A DNA stretch of 64,000 bases from Rhodospira trueperi (GCF_900101965.1 NZ_FNAP01000005.1:62001-126000), one strand, 5' to 3'; counted from the stretch's first letter, positions 16,415 through 29,053 are shown. Made by a program: numbers and translations. The notes: generated from the letters alone by a model not told the origin.

Positions 16415-17596
16415 ATGGAGGTTGCGGGCACCACGACGGCGGGGGGCGGCGAGGCCGGCCGGGGCGGCGCCGGTTCAGGGGATTGGCCTTCCGATATGGT
16501 TCTGGAGGCCATCGCCGATCCGGTGTTCATCAAGGACACCGATCTGGTCTATCGGGCTTGCAATGCGCAGTTCGCCGAGGTGGTGCTCGGCCGCGAGCGT
16601 GACGCGGTGATCGGCCGGCGCACCGCGGCCTTCATGGGGACGTGGATTGCCGAGGTGCATGAATCGCGAGACCGGGCGCTGCTGCTGGACGGGGGGGCGC
16701 AGACCTACGAGGCCGACATCCGCTACGCCAGCGGGGCGCGCGGTCGCGCCCGCTTCGTCAAGGGCCTGCTGCGGGACCGCGCCGGCGCGGTGATCGGGAT
16801 CCTTGGGGTCATGCACGATGTTTCCCACGAGGTCGAACTGAACCGCGCCCGTGCCCGGGCCGAGCAGGCCAACGCCGCCAAGGATCGCTTCCTCGTCAAC
16901 ATGAGCCATCAGGTCCGCACGCCGCTGAACACCATGCTCGGCTATGCCGAGGCGCTGTCCCTGGGCATGGTCGGCGACGTGACCGCCCGGCAGCGCGAGC
17001 ACCTGGAGAGCATCCAGCGCGCCGGCCGCCAATTGGAAGAGGTTCTAACGGTGGTGCTGGACGTGGCCCATCAGGGCGACCCGTCCCGCCGCGAGACCGT
17101 CACCGCGCTGGTGCCCGACGAGGTCTGCGCGCAAGCCCTGCGTCAAGTTCTGCCCGAGGCCGAAAAGGCCGGCGTGGCCCTGGTGATGGAGGAGTCCGAT
17201 CCTCTGCTCGCCGAGCACCGGGTGTGGGTGGACGCCCGCGCCATGCGGCACATCCTGCGCAGCCTGCTGGCCAGCGCCATCGCCTTCACCAGGTCGGGGG
17301 GGCGTGTTTCGGTCTCCGCGCGGCTGGATCGCGACCGGGTGGCCTTCCGCGTCAGCGACAGCGGCGGCGGTTTGGCGGGCGACCATGTCCGGGCCATTCT
17401 GGATCGCGGTCATGCGGGTGCCGGGTCCGGGATGCTGGAGACGCCCGCGCCGGGCGTCGGCCTGACCATCGTCAAGACGCTGGCGGCGGCCATGGGCGGC
17501 AGCCTGGATCTGGACAGCGTGCCGGGGCGCGGCACTACGGCCACAGTCTGTCTGCCCGTTGACCGTCGGCGCGACGGGGGCCGGCGGCGGTCATGA
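16415..17596 (+). CDS. PAS-domain histidine-kinase-like protein with degenerate active-site motifs
   Basis: A 393-residue soluble protein. A PAS domain covers about residues 20-140 ('MVLEAIADPVFIKDTDLVYRACNAQFAEVVLG'). A short helix leads into a HisKA-like dimerisation domain ('NMSHQVRTPLNTMLGYAEAL', H165) and an HATPase domain ending in 'PGVGLTIVKTLAAAMGGSLDLDSVPGRGTTATVCLP'. Two usual catalytic features differ: the residue after H165 is Gln166 instead of Glu/Asp, and the N-box Asn is Ser287 ('LLASAIAFT'). The G1-type 'VSDSGGGL' motif is intact. The kinase may be weak or act as a sensor scaffold (inferred). No response regulator is adjacent. The ATG at 16415 has GGGGGGAGG upstream. Its stop overlaps an ATG of the frame that becomes the GH13 gene, so it may be cotranscribed with the glucan block. 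Confidence 0.82.
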   Translation: MEVAGTTTAGGGEAGRGGAGSGDWPSDMVLEAIADPVFIKDTDLVYRACNAQFAEVVLGRERDAVIGRRTAAFMGTWIAEVHESRDRALLLDGGAQTYEADIRYASGARGRARFVKGLLRDRAGAVIGILGVMHDVSHEVELNRARARAEQANAAKDRFLVNMSHQVRTPLNTMLGYAEALSLGMVGDVTARQREHLESIQRAGRQLEEVLTVVLDVAHQGDPSRRETVTALVPDEVCAQALRQVLPEAEKAGVALVMEESDPLLAEHRVWVDARAMRHILRSLLASAIAFTRSGGRVSVSARLDRDRVAFRVSDSGGGLAGDHVRAILDRGHAGAGSGMLETPAPGVGLTIVKTLAAAMGGSLDLDSVPGRGTTATVCLPVDRRRDGGRRRS

Positions 17597-17751
17597 AAAT
17601 GTCGGGCGGGCGGGCGCTTTCCGGGCTTCGCGACGGGCCGGCGGGCGTGATAGGGTGCCGCACCTGTCCGCGATGCGAGGGCTTTGGCCCGCAACGGCCT
17701 ACCCCGGGGCGGCCAGTCGGGACTCTCGTCGGGACTGTCCTTGAGATCGCC

Positions 17752-19212
17752 ATGCCGCCGGTCATATCGCCCCATCCGAACCTCGACCACCTTCGCTTCC
17801 CGGGGCAGGGGCCGCCGGCCGTTCCCGATCCGCTTGATGCCCTTGATCCGCCACCCCATCGAAAAGTCGGTCTCATGCTGCTTCAGCCCGTCGCCGATCC
17901 CGCGCCCCGCATCTACAACCTGTTTCCGACTCTGGCCGGTCCCATCGCCCGGTGGGAGGACCGCCTCGACCACATCAAGGCGATGCGGTTCGACTGGATC
18001 TATGTGAACCCGATCCATTATCCGGGGTTTTCTGGCAGCCTGTACGCGGTGAAGGACTTTTTCGCGCTGCATCCGGCGCTGGATGACGGCTCCGGGCGCC
18101 CGGCCGACGATCAGATCCGCGCTTTCCTGGACGCGGCCCACGAACAGGGCCTGAAAGTCATGCTCGATCTGGTGGTCAACCACACGGCGAAGGACTCGCC
18201 CTGGGTCGACGACCACCCGGACTGGTACGTTCGCGATGAGGACGGCGCCGTCCAGTCGCCCTTTGCCATCGACCCGGCCAACGCGGACAACAAGACCGTG
18301 TGGGGCGATCTGGCCGAACTGGACTACGCGCCGCGTCCGGCGCGCGAGGCCCTGGTGGCCCAATTCGCCGCCATCGTGCGTCACTACACCGCGTTGGGCT
18401 TCGACGGCTTCCGCTGCGACGCGGCCTACAAGGTGCCGGCCGAGGCCTGGGCCGAGTTGATCGCGGCCGCCCGCTCGATCAACCCGTCGGCGCTGTTCGC
18501 GGCGGAGACCCTGGGCTGTCGCTTGCCGGAAATCGAGGGGCTGCGCCCGGCCGGCTTCGACTACCTGTTCAACAGTTCCAAGTGGTGGGATTTCCGCAAG
18601 GATTGGTTGCTGAAGCAGTACACCGCCTTCCGCTCGCTTGCCCCCTCCATTGCCTTCCCGGAAAGCCACGACACCCCGCGCCTGCGCGCCGACCTGCCGG
18701 CGGACTGGCCGATGGAGCGGGTGATGGACGCCTACCGCCGGGCGTGGCTGTTCGCGTCGGTCTTCTCCAGCGGCACGATGATGCCAATGGGCTTCGAGTA
18801 CGGATTCGCCCGCAAGCCGGACGTGGTCAGCACACGTCCAGAGGACTGGGAGGAGCCGGCCTTCGACCTCACCGCCTATATCGCGGCGACCAACGACATG
18901 AAACGCCGCGCGCGGGTGCTGAACTGGGAGGGGCCGCAACGGGCCATCGACTGCGATCCGCATGTTCTCATGCTGGTGCGCGCGGCCGAGCATGACCCGG
19001 ACCTGTCCGTTGTCCTCGTCAACAGGGATCTTGAGGGGGTGCGCACGGTGGCGGTCAACCACATTCGCCAGGCGGACTTCGGCGTCGGCGCCGCGCCGCT
19101 GGCGGAACTGACACCGGGCCGCGCCAAGGGTCGCCTTGATCCCGGCGCGACGGTCCGGCTGGATCCCGGCGAGATCCGCGTTTTCGTTCATGACCCCAGG
19201 GAGTCGCCATGA
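17752..19212 (+). CDS. GH13 alpha-amylase family protein of the GlgE operon
   Basis: A 486-residue glycoside hydrolase family 13 protein acting on alpha-glucans. The catalytic set is complete: 'DLVVNHT' (region I), nucleophile D223 in 'GFDGFRCDAAYK', acid/base E252 in 'AAETLG', and D307 in 'PESHDT'. It begins with 'PRIYNLFPTLAGPIARWEDRL'. This form recurs upstream of GlgE in proteobacterial clusters, where it may trim or transfer maltosyl units; the exact activity is not deducible. The reading frame is open back to an ATG at 17593 that overlaps the kinase stop (ATGA), but the extra 53 residues look non-homologous. I chose 17752; 17875 is also possible. It overlaps glgE by 4 nt, implying coupled translation. 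Confidence 0.85.
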   Translation: MPPVISPHPNLDHLRFPGQGPPAVPDPLDALDPPPHRKVGLMLLQPVADPAPRIYNLFPTLAGPIARWEDRLDHIKAMRFDWIYVNPIHYPGFSGSLYAVKDFFALHPALDDGSGRPADDQIRAFLDAAHEQGLKVMLDLVVNHTAKDSPWVDDHPDWYVRDEDGAVQSPFAIDPANADNKTVWGDLAELDYAPRPAREALVAQFAAIVRHYTALGFDGFRCDAAYKVPAEAWAELIAAARSINPSALFAAETLGCRLPEIEGLRPAGFDYLFNSSKWWDFRKDWLLKQYTAFRSLAPSIAFPESHDTPRLRADLPADWPMERVMDAYRRAWLFASVFSSGTMMPMGFEYGFARKPDVVSTRPEDWEEPAFDLTAYIAATNDMKRRARVLNWEGPQRAIDCDPHVLMLVRAAEHDPDLSVVLVNRDLEGVRTVAVNHIRQADFGVGAAPLAELTPGRAKGRLDPGATVRLDPGEIRVFVHDPRESP

Positions 19213-21242
19213 GCAAGCGAGCCGCGGGCGGTGCCGACAAGGGCCCCGCCATCGACCTGTCCACCCTGTCCAGCCGCCCCATCGTCATTGAACGGGTCAC
19301 TCCGGAAATCGACCACGGTCGCTTCGCCGTGAAGCGGTGCGAGGGCGACACCCTGACCGTTGGGGCCGCGATCTTCGCAGAGGGTCACGGGGCGCTGTCG
19401 GCCGCGCTGCTGTTGCGCCGGGCCGGGGAGACGGACTGGCAGGAATACCCGATGGCGTCGGTGAACCACGGTCTGGCGTTGTGGGAGGGCTCGGCGCCGC
19501 TGCCGGATATCGGCCGCTGGGACTACACCATCGAGGCGTGGCGCGACGAGTGGACCTCGTGGCGGAGCGACACCGGCAAGAAAGTGGACGCCGGCCAGGA
19601 GGTCTCGCTGGAACTCGTCGAGGGCCGTGCCCTGGTCGAGGCGGCGCAGGCGCGGGCCAAAGGGGACGATGCCACCTACCTGAAGACGGTGTTGAAGGGC
19701 TTCGACGCCGATCCGGCGGCGGCGGCCCAGACCACGTTGCTGATGTCCCCCGAGTTGCAGGGCGTCATGGCGCGCTGGCCCGACCGGACGCAGGCGGTGC
19801 GGTATGATCTGGTGCTGCCGTTGGTGGTCGATCCGGAGCGTGCCGCGTTCGCGGCGTGGTACGAAATGTTCCCGCGCTCGCAGGGGACGGAGCCGGGCCG
19901 CTGGGGGACGTTCGAGGACTGCATCCGGCGCCTGCCCGAGGTGCGGGCAATGGGCTTCGACGTGCTGTACTTCGTGCCCATCCATCCCATCGGCACCACG
20001 CACCGCAAGGGCAAGAACAACAGTCTTGTGGCCGGGCCGCACGAACCGGGCAGCCCCTACGCCATCGGTGCGCCGGAGGGCGGCCACATGGCGATCCATC
20101 CGGAACTGGGCACCCTTGAGGATTTCGAGCGGCTGGTGCGCTCCGCCAACCACATGGGCATGGAAGTGGCGCTGGACATCGCCATCCAATGCTCGCCGGA
20201 TCACCCCTGGATCACCGAGCATCCGGAGTGGTTCAAGTTCCGCCCGGACGGTACCATCAAGTACGCGGAAAACCCGCCCAAGAAGTATCAGGACATCGTC
20301 AACGTCGAGTTCTTCGGCCCGCATCAGTACGAGTTGTGGGAGGAACTGCGGCAGGTGTTCGAGTTCTGGATCGGGCACGGGGTCACCATCTTCCGCGTCG
20401 ACAACCCGCACACCAAGCCGGTGCCGTTCTGGGAATGGGTGATCCGCACCACCAAGGACGAACATCCCTATGTGCAGTTTTTGGCGGAGGCTTTCACACG
20501 CCCACCCATGATGAAAATGCTGGCCAAGGTGGGGTATACCCAATCCTACAGTTACTTCACATGGCGAAACCGCAAACATGAACTTCAGGAATACCTCACG
20601 GAGCTGACGCAGGCCGAGTGCGTCGAGTACATGAGGCCGAATTTCTTTGCCAATACGCCGGATATCCTGCCCGAGTTCCTGCAACGCGGTGGGCGGCCCG
20701 CCTTCATGATCCGCGCCGTGCTGGCGGCGACGCTGGCCGGGGTGTACGGCATCTACAACGGCTTCGAGCTGTGCGAAAACGACGCCGTCCCGGGCAAGGA
20801 AGAGTACAACAACAGCGAGAAGTACGAGTTCAAGGTCTGGGACTGGGATCGTCCCGGCCACATCAAGGACCTGATCGCCAAGCTCAATCACATCCGCCAG
20901 GACAACCCGGCCTTACGGCGGTTCGAGGCTCTGCGGTTTTACGAGTGCGACAGCGACGATGTGCTGTTTTACGGCAAGATGACGGCCGAGCGGGACAACA
21001 TGGTCTTCGTGCTCTGTACGACCAACCCGTTCGACGGACGGCATGTCTGGATGCGCTTCCCGCTGGCCGAGATGGGACTGGAGCCGGATCAGGCCTTTGA
21101 GGTCGAGGATCTGCTGACCGGCGACCGCCACCTCTGGACGGGGGAGTGGCACCATTACTATCTGAATCCGCAGACCAATCCGGCCGCCGTGTTCCGGGTC
21201 GTGCCGTGGCGCGCGGTGGACTATCGCAACCCCAGTCTCTAG
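19209..21242 (+). CDS. glgE: Alpha-1,4-glucan:maltose-1-phosphate maltosyltransferase GlgE
   Basis: A 677-residue GH13_3 enzyme that transfers maltose from maltose-1-phosphate to the end of an alpha-1,4-glucan. The N-terminal domain (about 1-190) precedes the barrel. Catalytic residues visible are nucleophile D398 ('TIFRVDNPHTKP'), acid/base E427 ('FLAEAFTRPP') and D485 ('FANTPDIL'). The GlgE marker 'HPIGTTHRKGKNNS' and 'SYFTWRNRKHELQEYL' are present. Length fits the family. ATG start overlaps the GH13 stop and has GGGAG upstream. The next gene supplies its substrate: the TreS-maltokinase fusion makes maltose and phosphorylates it. The cytoplasmic pathway stores carbon as glycogen-like glucan from trehalose. 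Confidence 0.94.
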   Translation: MSKRAAGGADKGPAIDLSTLSSRPIVIERVTPEIDHGRFAVKRCEGDTLTVGAAIFAEGHGALSAALLLRRAGETDWQEYPMASVNHGLALWEGSAPLPDIGRWDYTIEAWRDEWTSWRSDTGKKVDAGQEVSLELVEGRALVEAAQARAKGDDATYLKTVLKGFDADPAAAAQTTLLMSPELQGVMARWPDRTQAVRYDLVLPLVVDPERAAFAAWYEMFPRSQGTEPGRWGTFEDCIRRLPEVRAMGFDVLYFVPIHPIGTTHRKGKNNSLVAGPHEPGSPYAIGAPEGGHMAIHPELGTLEDFERLVRSANHMGMEVALDIAIQCSPDHPWITEHPEWFKFRPDGTIKYAENPPKKYQDIVNVEFFGPHQYELWEELRQVFEFWIGHGVTIFRVDNPHTKPVPFWEWVIRTTKDEHPYVQFLAEAFTRPPMMKMLAKVGYTQSYSYFTWRNRKHELQEYLTELTQAECVEYMRPNFFANTPDILPEFLQRGGRPAFMIRAVLAATLAGVYGIYNGFELCENDAVPGKEEYNNSEKYEFKVWDWDRPGHIKDLIAKLNHIRQDNPALRRFEALRFYECDSDDVLFYGKMTAERDNMVFVLCTTNPFDGRHVWMRFPLAEMGLEPDQAFEVEDLLTGDRHLWTGEWHHYYLNPQTNPAAVFRVVPWRAVDYRNPSL

Positions 21243-21281
21243 CCGGTCTTCGTGACCGGTGGTAAAGGTATGGTCGTGTCG

Positions 21282-21305
21282 GGTCCGGATCGATCGATCC
21301 GGACC
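21282..21305. promoter_or_regulatory. 24-bp perfect palindrome between glgE and treS
   Basis: GGTCCGGATCGA is followed directly by its exact complement. A second small stem, CCGGTC-TTCGT-GACCGG, begins right after the glgE stop codon at 21243. The pair lies in the 141-bp glgE-treS gap. It could be an operator, an mRNA-stabilising hairpin or a weak terminator; there is no T-run. Confidence 0.5.
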
Positions 21306-21383
21306 GTTCGGCCGGTGCAGTCGTATTCCGTTCCCGCTCCGTCCCCGCCTTCCCCCTGACCATGGACCGCAAGAGGGCCGTGC

Positions 21384-24668
<3,285 letters not shown>

Positions 24669-24941
24669 GGAAACGGGATGATTGGGTCGAAATATCGACG
24701 ATCAAGGGTAGGGCGGGTGACCGAGCGGCCCCCGCCGCCCCTCTGCTTGGTGGCGGCTGTCGTTCGGCCAGCCGTCCTACAGGTGGGAACGATTGAACCG
24801 GAACCCGTATGAGGGGTCCGGCGGGCGGTGCGCTGATCGGTGCCGCGGCAATGAACACGGATACGGCTTACTGTGATGACCGGGCGGCCGATCCGGGTCT
24901 GACGGATGCTGCCTCCCCCTTGGGACGGAAAGGGACTCCGA

Positions 24942-27143
24942 ATGAGTGAGGAACACGCGCACCTGGAGGCCCTGGCGTCGCGCGCCGGGGTGTCTCAGGA
25001 ATACTGGGATGCGTTCGGGGTGCACGCGGTCGTGCCGGCCTCGACCAAGCGCGCGTTCCTGGCCGGCATGGGCATGGACGCCGCCGACGAGGCGCGGGCT
25101 GGCACGGCGCTGGGCGACCTGGAGGCCGAGACATGGCTGCGTCTGGCGCCGCGCTGTCTGGTGCTGCGGGCAGAGGCCGAGGGGCTGGACGGGCTGCCGG
25201 TGGTGGTTTCGGTGCCCGAGGATGCGGCGCCCGGGGGGCTGTCGTGGACGCTACGGCTGGAGGGCCGCGAAGGGGCGGCTCCGGAGGGGGGCGTTTCGCT
25301 CGACGACGGGGGAGCGACCGTTCTGGGGGATGCGGACATCGCGGGGCGGCGGTTCCGCCGTCTCTCCCTGACGCTGCCGGTGACCGTGCCCTGGGGCTAC
25401 CACGGGTTGGATCTGTCGCTCGGCGACGGCGAGGCGGTGCGCGTGATGGTCATCGTCGCGCCCTTGCGCTGCTATCTGCCGCCGGCGCTGGAGGCCGGGC
25501 ACCGCGTCTGGGGGCCGTCGGTGCAGGTGTACGCTCTGCGCGGGCGGGACGACTGGGGCATGGGTGACTTCGCCGACCTTCGGCGGCTTCTGGACCTGGG
25601 AGGGCGCGAGGGCGCCGGCGTGGTCGGCATCAACCCGCTGCACGCGCTGTTTCCGACCCGGCCGCGTCACGCCAGTCCGTATTCTCCCAGCAGCCGCCTG
25701 TTCCTCAATCCGCTCTACATTCACATCCCGGAGGTGCCGGAGGTCGCCGACGATGCCGCCCTTGCGGCGCGCTTGGCTGATCCCGATCTCCGGGCACGGC
25801 TGGATGCGCTGGCCGGGGACGCGTTGATCGACCACGAGGGCGTTCACGGCGTCAAGGGACCGCTGCTGGAGGCGCTGTTCGAGGTCTTCGCCGACCAGCA
25901 TCTGGGACGGGCGACCCTCCGCGATCAGGCGTTCGAGGCTTTCCGGGCGGAGCGTGGGCGGCCGTTGCGGCTGTTCGCCATCCATGAAGCGCTGGCCGAG
26001 ACCTTTGCCCACCTGGGCCAATCCTCGGACGACTGGCCGGCGGCGTATCGACATCCCGACAACCCCGAGGTGACGCAATTCGCCGAGGAGAACGCCCGCC
26101 GGGTGGTGTTCCATGAATACCTTCAGTTCGAGGCCGACCGGCAATTGGGGCTGTGCGCCGCGACCGCGCGTGACGTCGGCATGACGGTGGGGCTCTACCA
26201 CGACCTTGCGCTCGGGGCCGATTCGACCGGCGCCGACATCTGGATGAACCGCGACCTCGTGGTGGATGGCGTCGCCGTGGGCGCGCCGCCCGATCCGATG
26301 AACCTGAAGGGGCAGAACTGGGGTTTCCCGCCGCTCAACCCAGTGCGGCTGCGGGCGCGGGCCTACGATACCTTCGTCGAGGTGGTGCGCGCCGGTATGC
26401 GTCACGCCGGGGCGCTGCGCATCGACCATGTGCTGGGCCTGATGCGCATGTTCTGGATTCCCCACGACACCCCGGCGCGCGACGGCGGCTATGTGACCTA
26501 TCCCTTCGACGAGATGCTGGCCGTGCTGGCGCTGGAAAGCCATCGTCAGCGGTGCGTCGTGATCGGCGAGGACCTGGGGACGGTGCCGGACGGCTTCCGC
26601 GAGCGCATGGCGGCCGAGAACATCCTGTCCTACCGGCTGTTCTATTTCGAGCGCCACCTGGACCAATCGCTGAAGGCGCCGCCGGACTATCCGGCCAAGG
26701 CCGCCGTGGCGGTGGGCACGCACGACCTGCCGACGTTGCGCGGCTACTGGACCGGGCACGACCTTGAGGTCAAGAACGCGCTGCACCTGTTCCCCGACGA
26801 TGCCACCTTCGACCGCGAGCGGGACGAGCGGGTGCGTGATCGCGGGCGTATCCTGGCGACGTTGGCCGCCGCCGGCTGTCCGGTGGAGGACGACGGCTCG
26901 GGCGGCGCTCTGTCCGAACCGCTGATCGAGGCGATTCACCGCTATATCGCCCGTACCCCCAGCCTGATCCTGCTGTTGCAGCTTGAGGACGCGCTGAACG
27001 AGATCGATCAGGCCAACGTGCCGGGCACGGTGGACGAGCACCCGAACTGGCGCCGCCGGCTGAGCCTGGCCGTGGAGGATCTGGCCGGCCACCCGCGCTT
27101 CGCCGCGCTGGCGCGGATTCTGCGCGAGGAGCGGGGCCGGTAG
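24942..27143 (+). CDS. malQ: 4-alpha-glucanotransferase (amylomaltase)
   Basis: A 733-residue GH77 enzyme that transfers alpha-1,4-glucan segments between acceptors, releasing glucose. Catalytic residues are D495 ('ALRIDHVLGLMRMFW'), E543 ('VVIGEDLGTVP') and D595 ('VGTHDLPTLRGYW'). The N-terminal ~150 residues are the extra domain of long MalQ proteins, starting 'LEALASRAGVSQEYWDAFG'. The ATG at 24942 has GGAAAGGGA upstream. It is the last gene of the glucan block, 273 bp after the TreS fusion. That gap contains no gene; it holds a GTCGA-AATA-TCGAC dyad (24686-24699) and may house a separate promoter. The enzyme probably recycles malto-oligosaccharides from glucan turnover. Confidence 0.93.
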   Translation: MSEEHAHLEALASRAGVSQEYWDAFGVHAVVPASTKRAFLAGMGMDAADEARAGTALGDLEAETWLRLAPRCLVLRAEAEGLDGLPVVVSVPEDAAPGGLSWTLRLEGREGAAPEGGVSLDDGGATVLGDADIAGRRFRRLSLTLPVTVPWGYHGLDLSLGDGEAVRVMVIVAPLRCYLPPALEAGHRVWGPSVQVYALRGRDDWGMGDFADLRRLLDLGGREGAGVVGINPLHALFPTRPRHASPYSPSSRLFLNPLYIHIPEVPEVADDAALAARLADPDLRARLDALAGDALIDHEGVHGVKGPLLEALFEVFADQHLGRATLRDQAFEAFRAERGRPLRLFAIHEALAETFAHLGQSSDDWPAAYRHPDNPEVTQFAEENARRVVFHEYLQFEADRQLGLCAATARDVGMTVGLYHDLALGADSTGADIWMNRDLVVDGVAVGAPPDPMNLKGQNWGFPPLNPVRLRARAYDTFVEVVRAGMRHAGALRIDHVLGLMRMFWIPHDTPARDGGYVTYPFDEMLAVLALESHRQRCVVIGEDLGTVPDGFRERMAAENILSYRLFYFERHLDQSLKAPPDYPAKAAVAVGTHDLPTLRGYWTGHDLEVKNALHLFPDDATFDRERDERVRDRGRILATLAAAGCPVEDDGSGGALSEPLIEAIHRYIARTPSLILLLQLEDALNEIDQANVPGTVDEHPNWRRRLSLAVEDLAGHPRFAALARILREERGR

Positions 27144-27154
27144 GGGCGCGCCTG

Positions 27155-28747
27155 TCACGCCAGCCAGCCGGCGACGGTGGCCTGCCACCACAGCAGCAGG
27201 TCGAGGAACCGGGGGCCGAGGTGAACCGGAGCAAGATTGGCGACGATCCACAGGAGCGCCACGCCAAAGACGACGGCCACGATGGCGATGACCCAGCGTA
27301 GCGTGAGGGCGGCGGCGATCATCATGCGCGTGCCCTCGCCGTCGTCCAGGCGCTCTATGCCGGCGAGGATGCGCGCGCGCAGCCCCGGCACCCGCACCGT
27401 CACCAGGCTGGCGCACCAGATGATGGCGTGCAGCAGGGTGGGGATCAGAGTCGAAAAAAGGGTGAAGTAGATCCAGACATGGCCGGGGTTGCCCGGCTTG
27501 GCGCCGATGGCCTCCAGTTGGGCACGGACGTTGACGAAATCGTGGCCGAGCGCGGGCCGAACCCGGGCGTTGAACACTTCCAGCGCGAGGATGAGCGTCA
27601 GAGCCAGCACCACCAGGGCGATCAGTGCCAGCCCGAAGTCCGTCAGAGACAGCCGCGCACGGCTCCAGGCGGATCGGGCCTCCAGGTTCTTGCGCAACAG
27701 AAACCGTGTCAGCCCAAGGGAGGCCCAGTCGAACGGCGCGTTTAGGAGGGGGAAGAGGAAGATAGCAAGCAAAACTCCCAAGGCATAGCCGGCTTCGTCT
27801 CCCATCGCGGCGATCCCCGCAGCCAACCACCCGGCCCCGAAAAGAAGGGCTGTCAGAGCAACCAAGGCCGGACCAAAGAACCGCCGTCGGCGTGAAAATC
27901 TCAAAAAAAGCTTAATAACTGCGTGGCCCCCAGCGAAAGCTACGACGAACGCGATAACTCCAGCACCCAAGCTAGTGCCAAGAAAAGCCAAAGCGACAGA
28001 CCCAGCGACAGCTCCAGCGCCAGCGCCAGCGAAAGTGCCAATGAAAGTACCAGCGGAGCCGCCCGGAGAAACAACAGCGAGTGTGACAACACAAGCGGCA
28101 ACGCCAACGCTTATGAATCCGCCACTGGCAGTGCCCAAAACGATAATTCCTATAGCTTCATCTGCGATAAACGCTAATAATACTGCGGGTAAAACAAAAA
28201 TAAGCACCCATTTTTGCCAATCTTCGCGCCGCAAGAGCCGAACGAAGAGCCAGAAAATTCCGCCAAGTCCCAAGCTCATCACGAAGCGAAACAGGTCGTT
28301 CTTTAGGGGCAACAGGCCCAGAGCCTCCCCCAGGGCGCCAGTTTGGTTCAAAAGTAACCAGGTCAGAAAAGCTGACATGATCGGATAGGCCACCGCCAAC
28401 AGCAGGCAGCGGTCGTAGGCGTTCGCCGTCCAGGTCAACGGGCGGCCCGGGGCGTGGTTCGTCGAAGACTCCTCGTCTTCGTCTCCCCAGCGGTCGAAAA
28501 ACCAGTCGATCTTGTCGAGGAATCCCTCCAGAAGCGATTGGTATGCGGTTTGAAGCGTGTCCTTGCCTTCAATCTGCGTCCGGAGCTTCTTGAAATTGGG
28601 CTTCGCCGGCTTGGCCAGGATCCGGTCGTACCGTTTGTACGTCAGCCAGAGGAAGAAGCCGGCAAGGCCGCCGCAAATGGCGACCACCAGACCGCCGATC
28701 ACGGCGATCAGGACAAGCGACCAGAACCCCGACGCCGCCGCCTCCAC
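27155..28747 (-). CDS. Large polytopic membrane protein of unknown function
   Basis: A 530-residue integral membrane protein with about 11-13 hydrophobic segments. The first is at residues ~10-35 ('LIAVIGGLVVAICGGLAGFFLWL'), followed by a charged cytoplasmic-looking loop (~38-105) rich in Lys and Asp/Glu. A Gly/Ala-rich central segment (~205-260) contains 'GSAGTFIGTFAGAGAGAVAGSVALAFLG', reminiscent of glycine-zipper helices. I recognise no transporter or enzyme signature. The start is a GTG with GGGGGGAG upstream. Part of the gene (27880-28270) is strikingly AT-richer than the rest and uses different codons, hinting at recombination or transfer. It converges with malQ and is divergent from the SUKH-like gene. 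Confidence 0.7.
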   Translation of the reverse strand: MEAAASGFWSLVLIAVIGGLVVAICGGLAGFFLWLTYKRYDRILAKPAKPNFKKLRTQIEGKDTLQTAYQSLLEGFLDKIDWFFDRWGDEDEESSTNHAPGRPLTWTANAYDRCLLLAVAYPIMSAFLTWLLLNQTGALGEALGLLPLKNDLFRFVMSLGLGGIFWLFVRLLRREDWQKWVLIFVLPAVLLAFIADEAIGIIVLGTASGGFISVGVAACVVTLAVVSPGGSAGTFIGTFAGAGAGAVAGSVALAFLGTSLGAGVIAFVVAFAGGHAVIKLFLRFSRRRRFFGPALVALTALLFGAGWLAAGIAAMGDEAGYALGVLLAIFLFPLLNAPFDWASLGLTRFLLRKNLEARSAWSRARLSLTDFGLALIALVVLALTLILALEVFNARVRPALGHDFVNVRAQLEAIGAKPGNPGHVWIYFTLFSTLIPTLLHAIIWCASLVTVRVPGLRARILAGIERLDDGEGTRMMIAAALTLRWVIAIVAVVFGVALLWIVANLAPVHLGPRFLDLLLWWQATVAGWLA

Positions 28748-28949
28748 CCCGCACTCCCCCCGAAACCCGCGTCACCCCGGCCCCCGCGCCACGCGGCGCG
28801 TCCGCAACCATGGCATGGGGACGGTGGGGGTTCAACGGCGCGGGTGCATCCTCCACCACGGGCTGCCGAAGAACATCAATCGCCGCCCGGACCGGCCTAT
28901 TCTCCTCCCCCCGTCGGGGCGATGCGATTCACAAAACTCTACGTCTCTT

Positions 28950-29053
28950 CGTCATTGCGAGGAGCGAAGCGACGACGCAATCCAGGGCGAATACTCGCGA
29001 CCTTTGCCCTGGTTTGCTTCACCCTCGTCTTGTGACGAGGGTTCGCAATGACG
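28950..29053 (+). repeat. 104-bp palindromic repeat, copy 1
   Basis: The element starts CGTCATTGCG and ends with its complement CGCAATGACG. Inner parts include GAGGAGCGAAGCGACGACGC, AATCCAGGGC and, near the far end, CCCTCGTC/GACGAGGG. Copy 2 (33822-33925) has the same length and the same blocks in reverse-complement order. This 'CATTGCGAGGAGCGAAGCGACG' type of dispersed palindrome is known from many bacterial genomes. The copy lies in the gap between the membrane-protein gene and the SUKH-like gene (28748-29156), which otherwise holds no gene. Confidence 0.85.

Noticed and set aside
17593-17751. N-terminal extension of the GH13 protein from the ATG overlapping the kinase stop
   Set aside because: The 53 extra residues are Arg/Gly/Pro-rich and unlike GH13 proteins. 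The ATGA overlap is noted as possible coupling, but the start at 17752 fits the family better.
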